Notes under the pieces: model-generated
The model's database searches: none
The model's input: the letters and a program-made list of their open reading frames with translations, nothing else
Told to the model about the DNA's origin: nothing
Shown here: positions 25,721 to 46,898 of the stretch, piece by piece
Layout: each line of letters opens with the position of its first letter
Position numbering within the stretch: the first letter of the stretch is position 1
Program-made: the position numbers and the translations under genes
Source: Scylla paramamosain
Lineage: Eukaryota > Arthropoda > Malacostraca > Decapoda > Portunidae
Reading direction: 5' to 3'
DNA length: 64,000 bases
Assembly (NCBI RefSeq): GCF_035594125.1
Contig: NC_087152.1
Coordinates: 7,391,001 to 7,455,000 of the forward strand

Positions 25721-28700
25721 TGTTGCCAATGTAATCACCAAGCGTGTCAAAGGATATGGTCCATTGTGTTAGAATGTAGACTTTAAAAAAAATAAAAAAA
25801 ATAGTTTTGGAAGCTACTGTACACACTATGGGTAACATTTAGACAACTGAGTGAGGAGAATGGTAAAGAAACTCAGGCAGGGTTATGAGTATTCTATTAT
25901 TCCCTTAATCTCATGGCTTTTGTTGTTTCTCTTTTTGCTTGACGAAATATTCTGATGGGGTGCAAGTTTAGAATGTAATTTTAAAAGGCACGGCAGACAT
26001 CAGAAAGAGTGATCGAATATTTAAGCTTTTAACTACTGATATTCATACTTTCCTCAATAAGATCGTACAAATTTACTCAGTTATCAAGTGTCATAGCAGT
26101 GAATGATTAAAAGGCTCGAATTCACAATATTCAAATACAATACTCAAACATTCTGGAACATAACAGAACATTTAATCTCACTGAAAGCGCAAAGGAATAT
26201 AAGAGTAATCCCGCGTCAGCTTGTTTCCTCGCCACTTTTCCCACCAGCGTGTCATAACCACGATCACCTCACTCGAGAATCCCATCATCATAACACAATG
26301 TCGTAACGGTGACCACGCCGGAGCATACTCATCATTATGGCCTGCAAAGGAGTCGTGTAGTTTGGGAATTACCGACTGAAATAGCAGGTGCGAGGCTCTC
26401 TTTTAAGTCATTTACATATATTACACTGAAAAAGAAAAAAAAAGAAAAAAAAATAGAGCCACTCGTTAATAAGGTTTAGTTCTGCGTGCGACTTTTTTTG
26501 TGTACCTGTGTAAGCCTGCAATGTAATTTTCCCCAGTTTTAATTATTTTTCCAGCAAAAGTAAGGTCGTTTAATGCTTTTTCTTACTTTTCTTTGTCAGT
26601 ATTCACATGAATCTTGTTGTGGTACTCTGCAGTATTCTTTCTTTATAGGACAATTTTTACCCTTATTTTTTTTTATTAATTTATTTTTTTCTTACTCACG
26701 TAGCTTCCTCTTGTGGACGTTTTAAAATTATAATGGCATATTTTTAGTCTGCACTCTCGTACACTTTTACGCTTTTTTCCAGGTATTACATTTAGGTTCC
26801 CGTCACTGACTGAATGTATTTGCCATTTATGCACCACTTAGTTCCAATGAAGTGTTCAAAATATTTAGCATTCAGTTTCAAACGTGCAATTCCCGAACCC
26901 ATTAGGTATTCTTTGAAATCACTAGTATACGTAGATTGGAGCATTGCGCTTTTCACTACAATCACTGACTATCTTCTTCCTGCTCCCTAAATGAACTCTC
27001 CCACCTCAGGTTTCCCAGTTCTCTGTAATTAGGAGAAGCCAATGCCTTGCGGAACAACACTGAGTGAACATTCCGTCTATTCTTCTCTTCTTGCTATGAT
27101 CCTTCTGTTTCTTCTTAATTATATTTTTTTTCTTTCCCTCAAAACGACATTCCTGTGATCGTAACTTTACTCTTTCTTTTTTTTTTATCCTGCCCCTCGC
27201 GTGTGGTAGTTATGTCCTCCACCTCCAAACAAAGGCAGTGTCTGTTTGCGCTCCGTGACTCGGCTAACAGGGACCCCAGAATAATAATTCCCAGATTTCC
27301 GCGGCACTGTTATTGTTTCCGTGTTAGCGTCGCATCACGTGCCTCCTGGTGTCGAATCCATTATTGATATTAATTTTCTGCGGTGTTGAGTCGTGCGTTA
27401 TATCAGTTTCTCATCCAGAAAGCGAATAATGTATAGCATAACCGGTACCTAAAGCCATTACCCAAGTGTTGGTTCTTGTGCTTCCCAAACTGTGTGGGGG
27501 ATGCTGTATAACCTCGATGTTGCGGCGTCTAATACCAGTCAGCGAGCCAGCCAAATTGATTGATGCTTTTCCATTAAGAGGAATTCCGCAATTTTGTTTC
27601 CTTTTTTCTTCTTATTTATTGAATCGTGCCAAATCTTTTTCCCGACTTGTCTTCTATTCTTGCGTCGATAAGAAACTCAAAAGTCTTGCCAATTCCAATT
27701 CTAACACCTTTTGCGAATTTCATTTCCCGCACAAACCACGTATGTTTCCCTTTTTTTTTTCCTTCACTTCCTGCCTCACCTTCACCCTCCTTCCTCTTTT
27801 TCAATCCAAACATCGTGAAGGCACAACCTCGCCTCTTCTTCCTCCTGCTCCTTCTCTTACTGCTATATCAGGACGCGGAATCCTTTAAATTTTCCTTCCC
27901 TTTCACTTCCACTTTCCTTACCTCTGTATCTTTTTGAAACTCTTCCTCTAACTTTTCGGGAGTGGGAATTGAGCGGGCACTTTTTCTACTCTTTTGTACC
28001 TTTGGCCAGCCTCCCTCGCACGTAGGAAAAAAAAATTGTACGTCTTAAAGATAATGTGTCACCAGCTCAGGGAATGAAGCTCTGAAGGTATATTCGTGGC
28101 GAGACAGTATCTTCTGTGGTCGTAGAAATTAACGAAACAGGACGTTGGTTTTTATTTACTATTACACTGTTTACTTTCTGGCAATGTTTATTGTAATTTA
28201 CTTTCTTTGCGTATGATGATTATTGAAATTTCTCTCTCAGTCTTTGTGAATGTACGTCTTCTTCCTTCCATTTAATAAGCTCCAGTGGAAGTAACTCGGG
28301 TTTTCAAGGAAGCTTCTTTTTTATATAATTCTAATGATACTTTAACAACTATTCTGGATCATGAGTGGGGAAAAAGAAAAACATCCATCTGACTAATAAT
28401 CTGTTACTTATGAAAATAGTCGTGATGAGAGAATAAAATGTTTAAGAATGTGAGCCAAGTTCTTCATCTCGTGTGCTGGAAAGGTTTCAATCACGACGCT
28501 GGATGCAATAAGTTCTCTCATGATATATATATTAATGCACTTCTTTGTTTTGAAATTGCTCACTTGCTGCCTATTTTTTGATACTGTGAATGGAAGGCGA
28601 GATTATTAAACCGTTCTTTGAATCCTCTGGTAACGAAAAATAAAACAGATGAAAGGCAGAAGAAGGTTTTTTGTTTTTCATATATGAATGTAATCAGGTC

Positions 28701-28998
28701 ACGAGAATTATATTGCGTCAACTCTTTTAATGAGACACGTTCCTGCGGTAATTATTTTCCATGCCTTTAATAAGATTATCATGCTTGTGGCGTTCTCTGT
28801 ATTGGATTTAAATTACCGTGTATATGTGTATACAACGACCAGTGATGCACAGTATGATAAAAAAAATCTGTGCCGGATACGATTAGTAGTTAACGATAAA
28901 TGCCACACTGTATAGCTTTACTTCACGCAGGGAAATTTGTCTTACGATTTTTGAACTCAGATAATTTTCCACGAAATATTCACCCTCTAATAAATTGG

Positions 28999-29012
28999 TT
29001 TAGGTTAGGTTA
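28999..29012 (+). repeat. Short interstitial TTAGG-like repeat
   Basis: TTTAGGTTAGGTTAAG: two to three units of the arthropod telomere pentamer. A similar pair is at 4480-4494. This is too short to prove telomeric origin. Confidence 0.4.
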
Positions 29013-29395
29013 AGTTAGATTGAGGAAATTTATCATTAGGTTGGTTTTTCATGGAGGAGTCTCCGTCTGTGGTTGACATTTACTAAAGTGGAGTTTCTGT
29101 GGATGCATGACAAATATTGGATTGGTTGACGTGTTGCACAGTGAGTCTGTGCAGCAAGTGATGCACCGCAATGATTCGGTTTTTGAACAGGTCTATAGAA
29201 AATGTTTTTAGTAATTAAAGGAGGAGCACCGTAAAACTAAAAACTCTTGGCATGATAAGGAAAACTAAGACATTTTAAAAAGTTATTTGCTCCATAAAAA
29301 AAAAGAGTGCTGCATGTTTATTTTTACTTGTATGCAATTTTCTGACATTTGAGATAAAAAGGCTTTTCATATTGCTCCAAACGCTTCTTAAAAAT

Positions 29396-29517
<122 letters not shown>

Positions 29518-30625
29518 CCCTATAGCAGTCGTGCAGACATTTTCCAGGGAAGCCAGTCACCCTGCGATGAAGTCGCTGCGAAGTCGATCATTCTTCAGTT
29601 GTTCAAGGTCACACGCCAAGCACTTCACGGCCACAATGGGTTTAATTAATGGGATGCACGTCTGTGAGTCCCGGCATGGTGTCCCTCCTTTGTCATCTAT
29701 CAGCGGCGGATTTTTTTTCCAACGCAATATTTCAGTAATTATGGAGGATAATCCTTTGCTGGAAGCTGTTGGATGATTATACCACACGATGATGCTTATG
29801 ATTACTGCTCACCTATCAGTAATGTCTTTCACAATTTTTCTCGTTTAACAAGCTCGTTTTCAGAATTAATACACCTCTCATAGTCTTTAATCTAACATTA
29901 AGTGCAGTTTATGGGCGAGTCGTATTGTAACTGCAAATTACATTTCATGATTATTCCACAAATTGTTGGACACCACCGCAAATTGTTTGGTGTTGACCCA
30001 ATTACCTCGTCAGGTCTTAGTTACTGTTGTTGTAAATTAAGCTCGTGGCCGCGCATCCCTCTGATAGATAGAGTTGAGTCTCAGTGTCAAGAATTGTGCA
30101 GCCAAACCATGAACTTGAATTGCCTCTTGACATCACCTTCATCCGTGCCTTACCTTTTAACATACCGAAGTTTCTCCTTACATTTCTTAGTGTGCCAGGA
30201 GCTCTGGCCAAGGGCCTCAAAAAAGCAGAAAAAAAGGTTCACTGAAGGCACCCATCACCAAAGAGTACAGACAAAAGGATTATCCAAAAAAACAGAGAAG
30301 TGATAGTATTCATCTTGACTTTTTTTTTTTTTCTAAAGCCAACCTGTTTACCATTACTGATTAATCCCGTGGATCTGTGAGTACCATGTTTTCTTTCTGA
30401 ACCATCCATACCCTCCCACACATTTTGCTGTAGCTCGGGGCATGTCAAGGCATGGCTCCTGAGAGGCTCCGCTTCCCGCCCACCTTACACTGTTCCTCTG
30501 CTCTCCTTTCCGTCACTGATACTGCCTCCGTCTTCATCGCTCCGTGTATGCCTCGCCTTTCGTTTTCTGTGTATACATTCCATTTTTTCCCCTTTTGTGC
30601 AGTATAATAATGTTTTCTATGCTCG

Positions 30626-30629
<4 letters not shown>
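29518..30629. other. Unique sequence; possible worn LINE tail at 30180-30260 (-)
   Basis: The minus strand at 30180-30260 contains a T-rich run and GGCCCTTGGCCAGAGCTCCTGG, which resembles a GCCCTTGGCCAGTGTTCC motif I associate with the 3' end of a decapod LINE family. This is a weak resemblance. The + frame at 29902-30303 (133 codons) and a minus frame within it have no known domain. Confidence 0.35.

Positions 30630-30702
<73 letters not shown>
30630..30702 (+). repeat. (CT)n tract
   Basis: About 36 uninterrupted CT units. Confidence 0.95.
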
Positions 30703-30707
<5 letters not shown>

Positions 30708-31281
30708 CAAAAGAATAGTCTTCTTGACCTTTTTCTGCCTCCTCCTCCTCCTCCTCCTCCTCTCCCTCTTTCCCCCCTTTTTCCCTCCCTCCTACACGCT
30801 TTCCTTCCGCCTTCCTTCGCTTGTCTCTTTCGTTACCACCTCACTTCTCCCTTCTTTTCATACTCCTCCCTTCTATATTCCCTTCTCTCTTTCTACTTTT
30901 CCTTCCCTTCCCTCCCTCCCTTCCCCCTCCACTCCCGTCCCTCCACTTCGACCTTCCCTGGAACGCTGAAAATAACCGGCTTCCTCCCTCCCCTTCCCCA
31001 CCCTTCCCTTTCACCTTCCCATTACCTGCCCTTACCTGCCATCATGTCACGGCCCCAATAGGCTTCCCTCATGGCTAGGTTTCGTCTTCTATCAAGAGTC
31101 CTTTCGTCCCTCCATCACCAGAACCTCGCAAGTTTTTTTTCCTTTATTTATTTATTTTTATTTTTTTTATGGTTATTTTGCTGTGGCTTCTCCGTATCAG
31201 GTGCGGGGAAAATGTTCTATAGTTTGGCGAGTACTCGTTGGTTGGTCTGCTGGTTGGTCTGTGTATGTTCTGGGGAGGGTG

Positions 31282-31283
<2 letters not shown>
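30703..31283. other. Pyrimidine-rich sequence, no gene seen
   Basis: TCC and CCCTCC runs at 30738-31040 give biased open frames. T-rich at 31130-31175. No recognisable gene. Confidence 0.5.
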
Positions 31284-31574
<291 letters not shown>

Positions 31575-31716
31575 AACGATGTGGCCGCCTCCCTGTCGTG
31601 TTCAAACTCCATTACAATAAATTGCTCGTGTAAATTCCTTCCATAACAATTAAGTATTTATATCACTAGTTGGCACCTGATACGCTCCCATTAGTAACAC
31701 TACACACTCTTTTCGT

Positions 31717-34313
<2,597 letters not shown>

Positions 34314-34404
<91 letters not shown>
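34314..34404 (+). repeat. (CT)n tract
   Basis: About 45 uninterrupted CT units. Confidence 0.95.
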
Positions 34405-34408
<4 letters not shown>

Positions 34409-34580
34409 GTAAGCTGCTTTCTCCATGTTTCGTACTTGTGTGTGGCTCTTTCTGTCCATTGAACGCGAATAAACACAGCATTGTTGGTGTGTTTATAAAC
34501 ATTATCTAAGAATAATAATTAATGTTTGTCTGGCGTACTTAGAAGCTGTGTTATGGTAATAAACATTGTTTATGTTCGTG

Positions 34581-34581
34581 C

Positions 34582-34673
<92 letters not shown>

Positions 34674-34777
34674 TGAGAAATATCTTCGTGTTGTACATAA
34701 TTTTATTTGATGTCTTCATTCTAAGGAACGATATGTAACCTATGACATCACGATCCCTTACCTCTTGCCTCCCTGTG

Positions 34778-34839
<62 letters not shown>
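34581..34839 (+). repeat. Two (GT)n tracts
   Basis: GT 34581-34667 and 34780-34839, 112 bp apart. Confidence 0.95.
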
Positions 34840-34840
<1 letters not shown>

Positions 34841-35070
34841 CTTGGTCCATGAACTACATAAATCACATATTATTTGTTGCTGTCATTTTTTCTCGCGCTT
34901 CCCCATTAAGTTGCGCCACTTCCATCCAATTCTTGTCCTGCCTCTGGTCACCGGAAGAACGCGCTGGGAGGTGTATTATTATTTTTTATGTTCATTTACA
35001 ATGAGGAATGTCTGCCTGTCCATCAGTCAATATGTCCCCTTGTTTATTATGAAATTATGTATTTTCCTAC

Positions 35071-36965
<1,895 letters not shown>

Positions 36966-37014
<49 letters not shown>

Positions 37015-37158
37015 GTGTGTGTGTCACTGATTACTCATTAAATTTTATTGACTGTCGTCCCTTGTCATCGTCTTCCTCCTCCATCTTTTCTTCCTTCGTC
37101 CCATTTTCTTTTTCCTCCTCCTCCTCCTCCTCCTCCTCCTCCTCCTCCTCCTCCTCCT
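36966..37158 (+). repeat. (GT)n and (CTC)n tracts
   Basis: GT 36966-37012 followed by a unique spacer and CTC 37112-37158. Confidence 0.9.
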
Positions 37159-37264
37159 TCTCTTCATTCCGTTATTTCTCTTTCTACTCCCCTTACATGT
37201 TATTCTGTTTCGTCCAATAGTCGCCAACATTAAATATGAAAATCAATTTGTTCACCATACATTT

Positions 37265-38375
<1,111 letters not shown>

Positions 38376-38480
38376 TTAACCAAAGCTAGGGAAGTGTGTT
38401 GGCATCTCCCTCTTGCAAGAATTCAAGTCATAGGCAGGGGGAAATACGAAAGCAAAGAGCGTGTTCCAGAGTTTAAGTTT
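38376..38480 (-). pseudogene. LINE reverse transcriptase C-terminal fragment (WNSLP...LNSFKRE type)
   Basis: Minus-strand translation from 38480 runs open for 34 codons to a TAA at 38376-38378. It contains KLWNTLFAFVFPP, then AYDLNSCKREMPTHF. A decapod LINE family ends with KLWNSLPASVFPP and SYDLNSFKREVSRHL-like motifs, so both motifs and their spacing match. Changes such as LP to LF show decay without selection. Nothing recognisable lies upstream (higher coordinates), where TGTA repeats begin at 38538, so the copy is 5'-truncated. The 3' untranslated part may reach about 38340. The family is different from the fragments at 6.3 kb and 46.5 kb. Assigned from memory. Confidence 0.8.
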
Positions 38481-38537
38481 GTTCGTCTTAACTTTTGTGG
38501 CTCATGTTTCCTTGTGGTAGATAATCTTGTACTTTGT

Positions 38538-38700
38538 TTGTATGTATGTTTATGTGTATGTATGTATGTATGTTTGTATGTATGTATGTATGTATGTATT
38601 ATGTCGCTATTGCATGCAGCCAGCCACATAGCAATCCTCACACACTGTTAAATACGAGATGTCATGAATGGCAGACTTACTCTTATTATCATGTTTATAG

Positions 38701-38780
<80 letters not shown>
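38538..38780 (+). repeat. (TGTA)n tract, spacer, (CT)n tract
   Basis: TGTA units with TGTT variants at 38538-38599; CT 38701-38780. Confidence 0.9.
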
Positions 38781-38784
<4 letters not shown>

Positions 38785-38826
38785 GAGTTTTATAATCTTT
38801 CTCTTTGTTCGTCGTAGTCATTGTCC

Positions 38827-39016
38827 TCCTCCTCCTCCTTCTCCTCCTCCTCCTCCTCCTCCTCCTCCTCCTCCTCCTCCTCCTCCTCCTCCTCTTCCTC
38901 CTCTTTTTTTTTCCTTGGTTTGATTGTTTGTTTATATTTTTTATTTTTGGATTCTTTTCTTCTTCTTCTTCTTCTTCTTCTTCTTCTTCTTCTCCTCTTA
39001 TTGTTATTATTATTGC

Positions 39017-39088
<72 letters not shown>

Positions 39089-39090
39089 TT
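38827..39090 (+). repeat. (TCC)n, (TTC)n and (TTA)n triplet cluster
   Basis: TCC 38827-38900, TTC 38958-38995, TTA 39000-39090. Again neighbouring triplets differ by one base, as at 10.5-11.2 kb. Confidence 0.95.
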
Positions 39091-39258
39091 GTACTATTAT
39101 CATCATTTGTATTATTATTATTGTCGTCATTATCAGTGTCACCACCTTCAAAAAGCGTGCTGGCCTTCACTCCTATCATGATGAGCAAGATTCACGAATG
39201 ATATATGTACCTACGTATATTACTAATAGTTGGATGGTCAGGATATACATGGTGACAG

Positions 39259-39364
<106 letters not shown>

Positions 39365-39487
39365 TCACACCATCACTTAACAATTACTGAGAAGCGGCTC
39401 ATCCTCTCTGCTTCCCACAGGAGGTGACAGGAGCTCTGCAGGGAAGCGCTGGTTTACTCATACTCACTCACCCATTCCAATTGTCTC

Positions 39488-39660
39488 ACTGACTGACTGA
39501 CTGACTGACTGACTGACTGACTGACTGACTGACTGACTGACTGACTGACTGACGACTGACTGATTACTGACTGACTGACTGACTGTTCGTATATCTATTG
39601 ACTGACTGATTGACTTTCGGTGTAATTGACTCTCTCACTCACTCACTCACTAACTATGGT
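39488..39660 (+). repeat. (CTGA)n tetranucleotide array with decaying edge
   Basis: About 16 CTGA units at 39488-39554, then broken CTGA and CTCA units to about 39650. Unlike most tracts here it contains all four bases. Confidence 0.9.
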
Positions 39661-39722
39661 AGGCAGATAAACAATTAAGCGTTTTACTGACTGAATGAAC
39701 TAGCAATTGATTAACTGGCATG

Positions 39723-39723
<1 letters not shown>

Positions 39724-39808
<85 letters not shown>
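39724..39808 (+). repeat. (CA)n tract
   Basis: About 42 CA units. Confidence 0.97.
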
Positions 39809-39809
<1 letters not shown>

Positions 39810-40019
39810 CACCTGCAGTGCCTTTCGTGTTCAGTGACAGTCTTTTGTGGTCCTCTGAATAAGGTTTGCGTGCGGGTGAGTGATTGATTAGGGGGATTCA
39901 GAGTAAGTGAGTCAGAGAGAGTTATGGGCCTTGAGTAAGTGAATGATGATGTGAGTTAGTGAGTGGATTAGGGAGGTAAGGAATCCACAGCTGAGTTAGA
40001 TAAAGGCACATCAGAACTT

Positions 40020-40107
<88 letters not shown>
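40020..40107 (+). repeat. (CT)n tract
   Basis: About 43 CT units. Confidence 0.97.
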
Positions 40108-40112
<5 letters not shown>

Positions 40113-40682
40113 CTTCCAAATAACAGTTCCTCATTTGCAAACAAGCACAGATTTTAGTTTCTTACAACGTAATACAAACATATATTTGATTTTTAACTTC
40201 ATTATAACTTTATTTGCGTTTTCGTTTCTCTGCATTATTCCTCCTATTTTCTGTCTTTCCTAATTTTTTCCCTCGTTGCTTTAAATTTCCCCAGCCTCGC
40301 TCCCTCCTTCCTCTCTTATCTGTGTCTTATCTATCACGGCCCGAGAGATACTTGAGCGCATTCACCATTTCAAGTGTCTCCACATTTTCCCCAAACTTGG
40401 CGCACCGGCTCGCATTTCTTGGTGTTATTGAGGATAAATTCATTTTATCGCCGTTTTTTTTTTCTCTCGTGATATATATTTTTTCTTCTTCGTTTATGTT
40501 TTCTTGACCTTTATTCATTTCGCAATCATCTTTTTCTTTTTTCATTTTAGTTTTTCCTTTCTTTTTTTCTCTTCTATTTATCTTTTATTTTTTGTTGTGT
40601 CATTTTCTTTTTTTCTTCCTTTTTTCTTCTTCTGTGGTCGATTATCTCATTTACTAAAATGACTTTACACACACACACACAA
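40108..40682. other. T-rich unique sequence, no gene seen
   Basis: Increasingly T-rich to 40640, with many CTTTTT and TTTCTT words. No recognisable frame. Confidence 0.5.
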
Positions 40683-40868
40683 AATCATCATCATCACCAT
40701 CATTGCGACTACCATCATCACCATCATCATCATCATCATTATCATCATCATCATCACCATCACCATCATGAACATCGGTCCCACTCAGCAGATATCACTT
40801 AATTCTATTCTCCTCCGTCACTTTCATCATTCCAACTGCCAGTACATCTCCTCTTACATCCCAGCACC

Positions 40869-40899
<31 letters not shown>

Positions 40900-40903
40900 C
40901 CAC
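40683..40903 (+). repeat. (ATC)n and (CCA)n tracts
   Basis: ATC/ACC units at 40683-40768 and CCA at 40864-40903. Confidence 0.85.
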
Positions 40904-41384
<481 letters not shown>

Positions 41385-41568
41385 GAAACAGACCGACACA
41401 GTAATTAATGTTTTGTTGCCTAATAAAGCCTAATAGGTAACACAAGGTGCTCTCCACATGCCCCACTATACCTTGGAATTGAGATGAACTGTCAGACTGG
41501 TAGTTTCATTCTCTGGTTAGTATTCACTGAGTTTGCAGTGTTTTTGCTTTCTGCGCTTTCGGTCAGCC

Positions 41569-41571
<3 letters not shown>

Positions 41572-41652
<81 letters not shown>

Positions 41653-41764
41653 GTAATCAACACACAAAGAAAATCAGTTGAATCTCGTCAAATTCCGAAT
41701 AATTTACCGAACTTGCTGGGATATGCTTCTCCCTCTCGTGCCACTTCCGAGACGAGCCCCAGGC

Positions 41765-41806
<42 letters not shown>

Positions 41807-41866
41807 TTATAATGACATGTTCTTTATTATCTGTTTCATATGTTGTGGGAAATCCAATGTGCCTTA

Positions 41867-41949
<83 letters not shown>
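41572..41949 (+). repeat. (CT)n, (CA)n and (GA)n tracts in close order
   Basis: CT 41572-41648, CA 41765-41803, GA 41871-41949, with spacers of 116 and 67 bp. CT and GA are complementary across the interval. Confidence 0.95.
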
Positions 41950-41952
<3 letters not shown>

Positions 41953-42789
41953 CAATACAATAATATGGTCTGCTTCACCTCGTACTGTTCTCCAACAGGT
42001 GAAGCCCATCCATGCTCTTCACGTAGCCGACCAGTGTGTGCCCTCCTGTCATCTCCTTTCTAGTGAGTACCAATCCTTTATCACGGTATTTGTCACTAAC
42101 TGTTGAGGAGGAGGAGGAGGAGAAGGAGGAGGAGGAAAAAGAAGAGGCGAAGGAAGTTCATATCATAAAGAAGTATAAGGAGATATACTTATCTGTAAAG
42201 AAGACATTTGCTAGAAATGAAAAAGGAAATTAAAGGAGGAGGAGGAGGAAGGGGAAAAGTAAAAAATGTGATAAACCGGAAGAAAAAGAAGAGAAAAGAG
42301 GAGGAGGAAGAGGATGTGGACGAGGAAGAGGAGGAGGAAGAGATGAATGTGGAAAGGGAGGGAGGAATAGAAGTAGTTATAGAAGTTGTAAAATTAGTAT
42401 GAGTTTGGTTTACAAGTCTGGCCGTAAGTTTGAGCTGGTGAGAGTGAATTTACAGTAAATCGCATGTGTTCACTATCGCATCATTAATCTGGCCATATTA
42501 GGATCACCACTATCGTCGGTATCATCACCATTACTTGCGTGGTAACATTGGGGTGCGTTCTGGAATTCTTTCGTGGAAGATTATCAGTTTGCTATTAAAA
42601 CTTTGGGTGGAAGAAAACGGAGGGATGAGCTTCATTTGGGGGAAGATTTAGTGGCTGGACGTCACGCGCGGCAAGTGAAGAGGAAAAGGAGGGGATAAGG
42701 AAATTATTCAACGCTTTACGGGGCAGGTTTAAGACAGGCAGATGAAGAATATCCTGGCGGCATCAAGAAAGACGGTTTGTGTTTTATGG
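41950..42789. other. Purine-rich then unique sequence, no gene seen
   Basis: GGA/GAA-rich runs at 42104-42160 and 42234-42375 give K/E-rich frames. The rest is ordinary. Confidence 0.5.
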
Positions 42790-43036
42790 TCTTTTTTTTA
42801 TTATTATTATTATTATTATTTTTTCTTCTCTCTTTCCGTTTCGTAGTTTATGTTTTAAGTTTATTAATGCATAGAGTAAAAAAAACAATATCAATACTAC
42901 TAATATTACTAATACTACTGCTACTGTTACTACTACTACTTTTATTTATTTTTTTATTTTTTCTTGTTCTTCTTGTTCTTGTTTCTGTTTTGTTGTTGTT
43001 GTTGTTGTTATTGTTGTTGTTGTTGTTGTTGTTGTT
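42790..43036 (+). repeat. (TTA)n, (ACT)n and (TTG)n triplet cluster
   Basis: TTA 42790-42820, interrupted ACT/ATT units 42887-42945, TTCTTG words, then TTG 42991-43036. Confidence 0.85.
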
Positions 43037-43182
43037 CTGTTATTATTTCCGTAGTAAAGTTGCGAGGTGTAGTGTTGCTGTCTGATTCGCTGCCACGCCT
43101 CCAAAAGATGTGAAAATTAACAAAATGACAAGCTATTTTTGGACGCCACATGGCATGCTTTTTATCTACGAACCCCAAAGAG

Positions 43183-43188
<6 letters not shown>

Positions 43189-43263
<75 letters not shown>
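43189..43263 (+). repeat. (GA)n tract
   Basis: About 37 GA units. Confidence 0.95.
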
Positions 43264-43267
<4 letters not shown>

Positions 43268-43559
43268 CCGTGCCGCGTTCCAACGTTATGATGAAATATT
43301 CCTCAACAGGAAATTAGACCCAATCATAGTTCACCGTGGTTTGACGTCACTGACACGACCTTCAGACTCCGCTACCCCCCTACCCTCCTCCTCACCTTTA
43401 CCCTCTTTTTCCGTGCCGCGAAGGAAAATGAGAGGCGAGACTTGGACGCTACCTCGGGGGAGCTATACGGATGAGGACAACCCGTCACGTGTAAACCTTA
43501 TTGATGTACTATTTGAGAAAACTGTAACTCTAATGAGCCTGAGTGATGAAAACGCAAAG

Positions 43560-43560
<1 letters not shown>
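43264..43560. other. Unique sequence, no gene seen
   Basis: A + frame runs through it from the GA tract to the GT tract. About 95 residues of it have ordinary composition, but I recognise no domain. Confidence 0.4.

Positions 43561-43600
<40 letters not shown>
43561..43600 (+). repeat. (GT)n tract
   Basis: About 19 GT units. Confidence 0.95.
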
Positions 43601-45949
<2,349 letters not shown>

Positions 45950-46251
45950 AAGGACATAGCAAGGCCTGGAGACATGACGCCAGACGGTGATGAGGATTCA
46001 TGGCACAGGTGTTGATTTCCATAGGGGCTTCACGCGCCAGAATGCAAACGCCAACCAGAGTTCAATTGGTGGTTGGTCTTGCTTTTCTGGGAAGTTCGCA
46101 GTTGCTATGTTGGCGCGTCTGGCTCCCTTGATTTTCCGACGATTGCTAGGTTTGTCTCCCTAATGAGTAATGACTATACAACATTCACGGCTCAAGTTAC
46201 ATAGGTGATTACATAAAAATTACACGATGTTAGACTAGGGAAAAAAGCTAG

Positions 46252-46449
46252 AGAGATACCATGTGGCGTGTTTGTTAGGAATGTAGATATTTCCTGAACA
46301 CAAGAATATAAGAACATAAGAAAATATGAGAAGCTGCAAGAAAAATAAAATGGAAAGAGATACCATGTGGCGTGTTTGTTAGTAATAAACGTGTCTCCCG
46401 AACACAAGAATACATAAGAACATAAGAACATAAGAAATAAGGGAAGCTG
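46252..46449 (+). repeat. 104-bp two-copy duplication of LINE tail and flank
   Basis: AGAGATACCATGTGGCGTG at 46252 recurs at 46356, and ACACAAGAATA at 46298 recurs at 46402, both with an offset of 104 bp. Each unit therefore carries the same unique flank plus the start of the LINE's short-repeat tail (AAGAACAT words). The first unit ends after GAAGCTGCAAGAA at about 46345; the second continues into the LINE body. Confidence 0.8.
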
Positions 46450-46893
46450 CAAGAAGCGGCCAGGCTTACACGTGGCAGTCCCTGTATGAAATATACCTAC
46501 TTATTTCCATTTATTATCCCCATCCATAAACTTGTCTAATCTTCTCTTCAAGCTCTCTAGTGTCCTAGCACTAACAACATGATTACTGAGTCCGTTCCAG
46601 TCATCTACCACTCTATTTGAGAGCCAATTTTTTCCTATCTCCTTCCTAAACCTAAATTTTTCAAGCTTGAACCCGTTATTTCTTGTTCTACCCTGGTTGC
46701 TGATCCTAAGAATTTTGCTTACATCCCCTTTGTTATAACCGTTATACCATTTAAAGACTTCTATCAGGTCCCCTCTTGACCTACGTCTCTCTAAAGAATG
46801 TAAATTTAACAGCTTCAACCTCGCCTCGTAAGGAATACTCCTCATCCCCTGTATCCTTTTAGTCATTCTCCTCTGTACTGATTCTAATAGACC
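46402..46893 (-). pseudogene. CR1/L2-like LINE 3' end: reverse transcriptase C-terminus, 3' UTR and short-repeat tail
   Basis: Minus-strand reading from 46893 gives GLLESVQRRMTKRIQGM, then LERRRSRGDLIEVFK, then NRVVDDWNGLSNHVVSARTLE and LKRRLDKFMD, and a TAA at 46501-46503. LLESVQRR, RRRxRGDLIEVFK, NRVV-WN-L and RRLDKFM are the ordered motifs at the end of CR1/L2-type ORF2. The frame is open for 130 codons, so this copy is younger than the one at 6.3 kb. After the stop come about 50 bp of 3' UTR and a tail of TTCTTATG words on the minus strand (46402-46449). CR1 and L2 elements are known for 3' tails made of 7-8 bp repeats. At 46894 the element stops and the tail of another copy begins, so it is 5'-truncated and cannot move itself. 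Confidence 0.9.
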
Positions 46894-46898
46894 TATAA

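Noticed and set aside
28979..29060. Mariner-like terminal sequence (TTAGGTTGG near 29038)
   Set aside because: No partner inverted repeat and no transposase frame nearby.
39488..39660. Regular spacing suggesting a CRISPR-like array
   Set aside because: It is a 4-bp repeat with no spacers; no repeat-spacer structure exists anywhere in the window and the genome is eukaryotic.
46252..46382. The repeated AGAGATACCATGTGGCGTG blocks as a target-site duplication around a LINE insertion
   Set aside because: Similarity continues past the block into the LINE tail in both copies at the same 104-bp offset, so this is a tandem duplication of flank plus tail.
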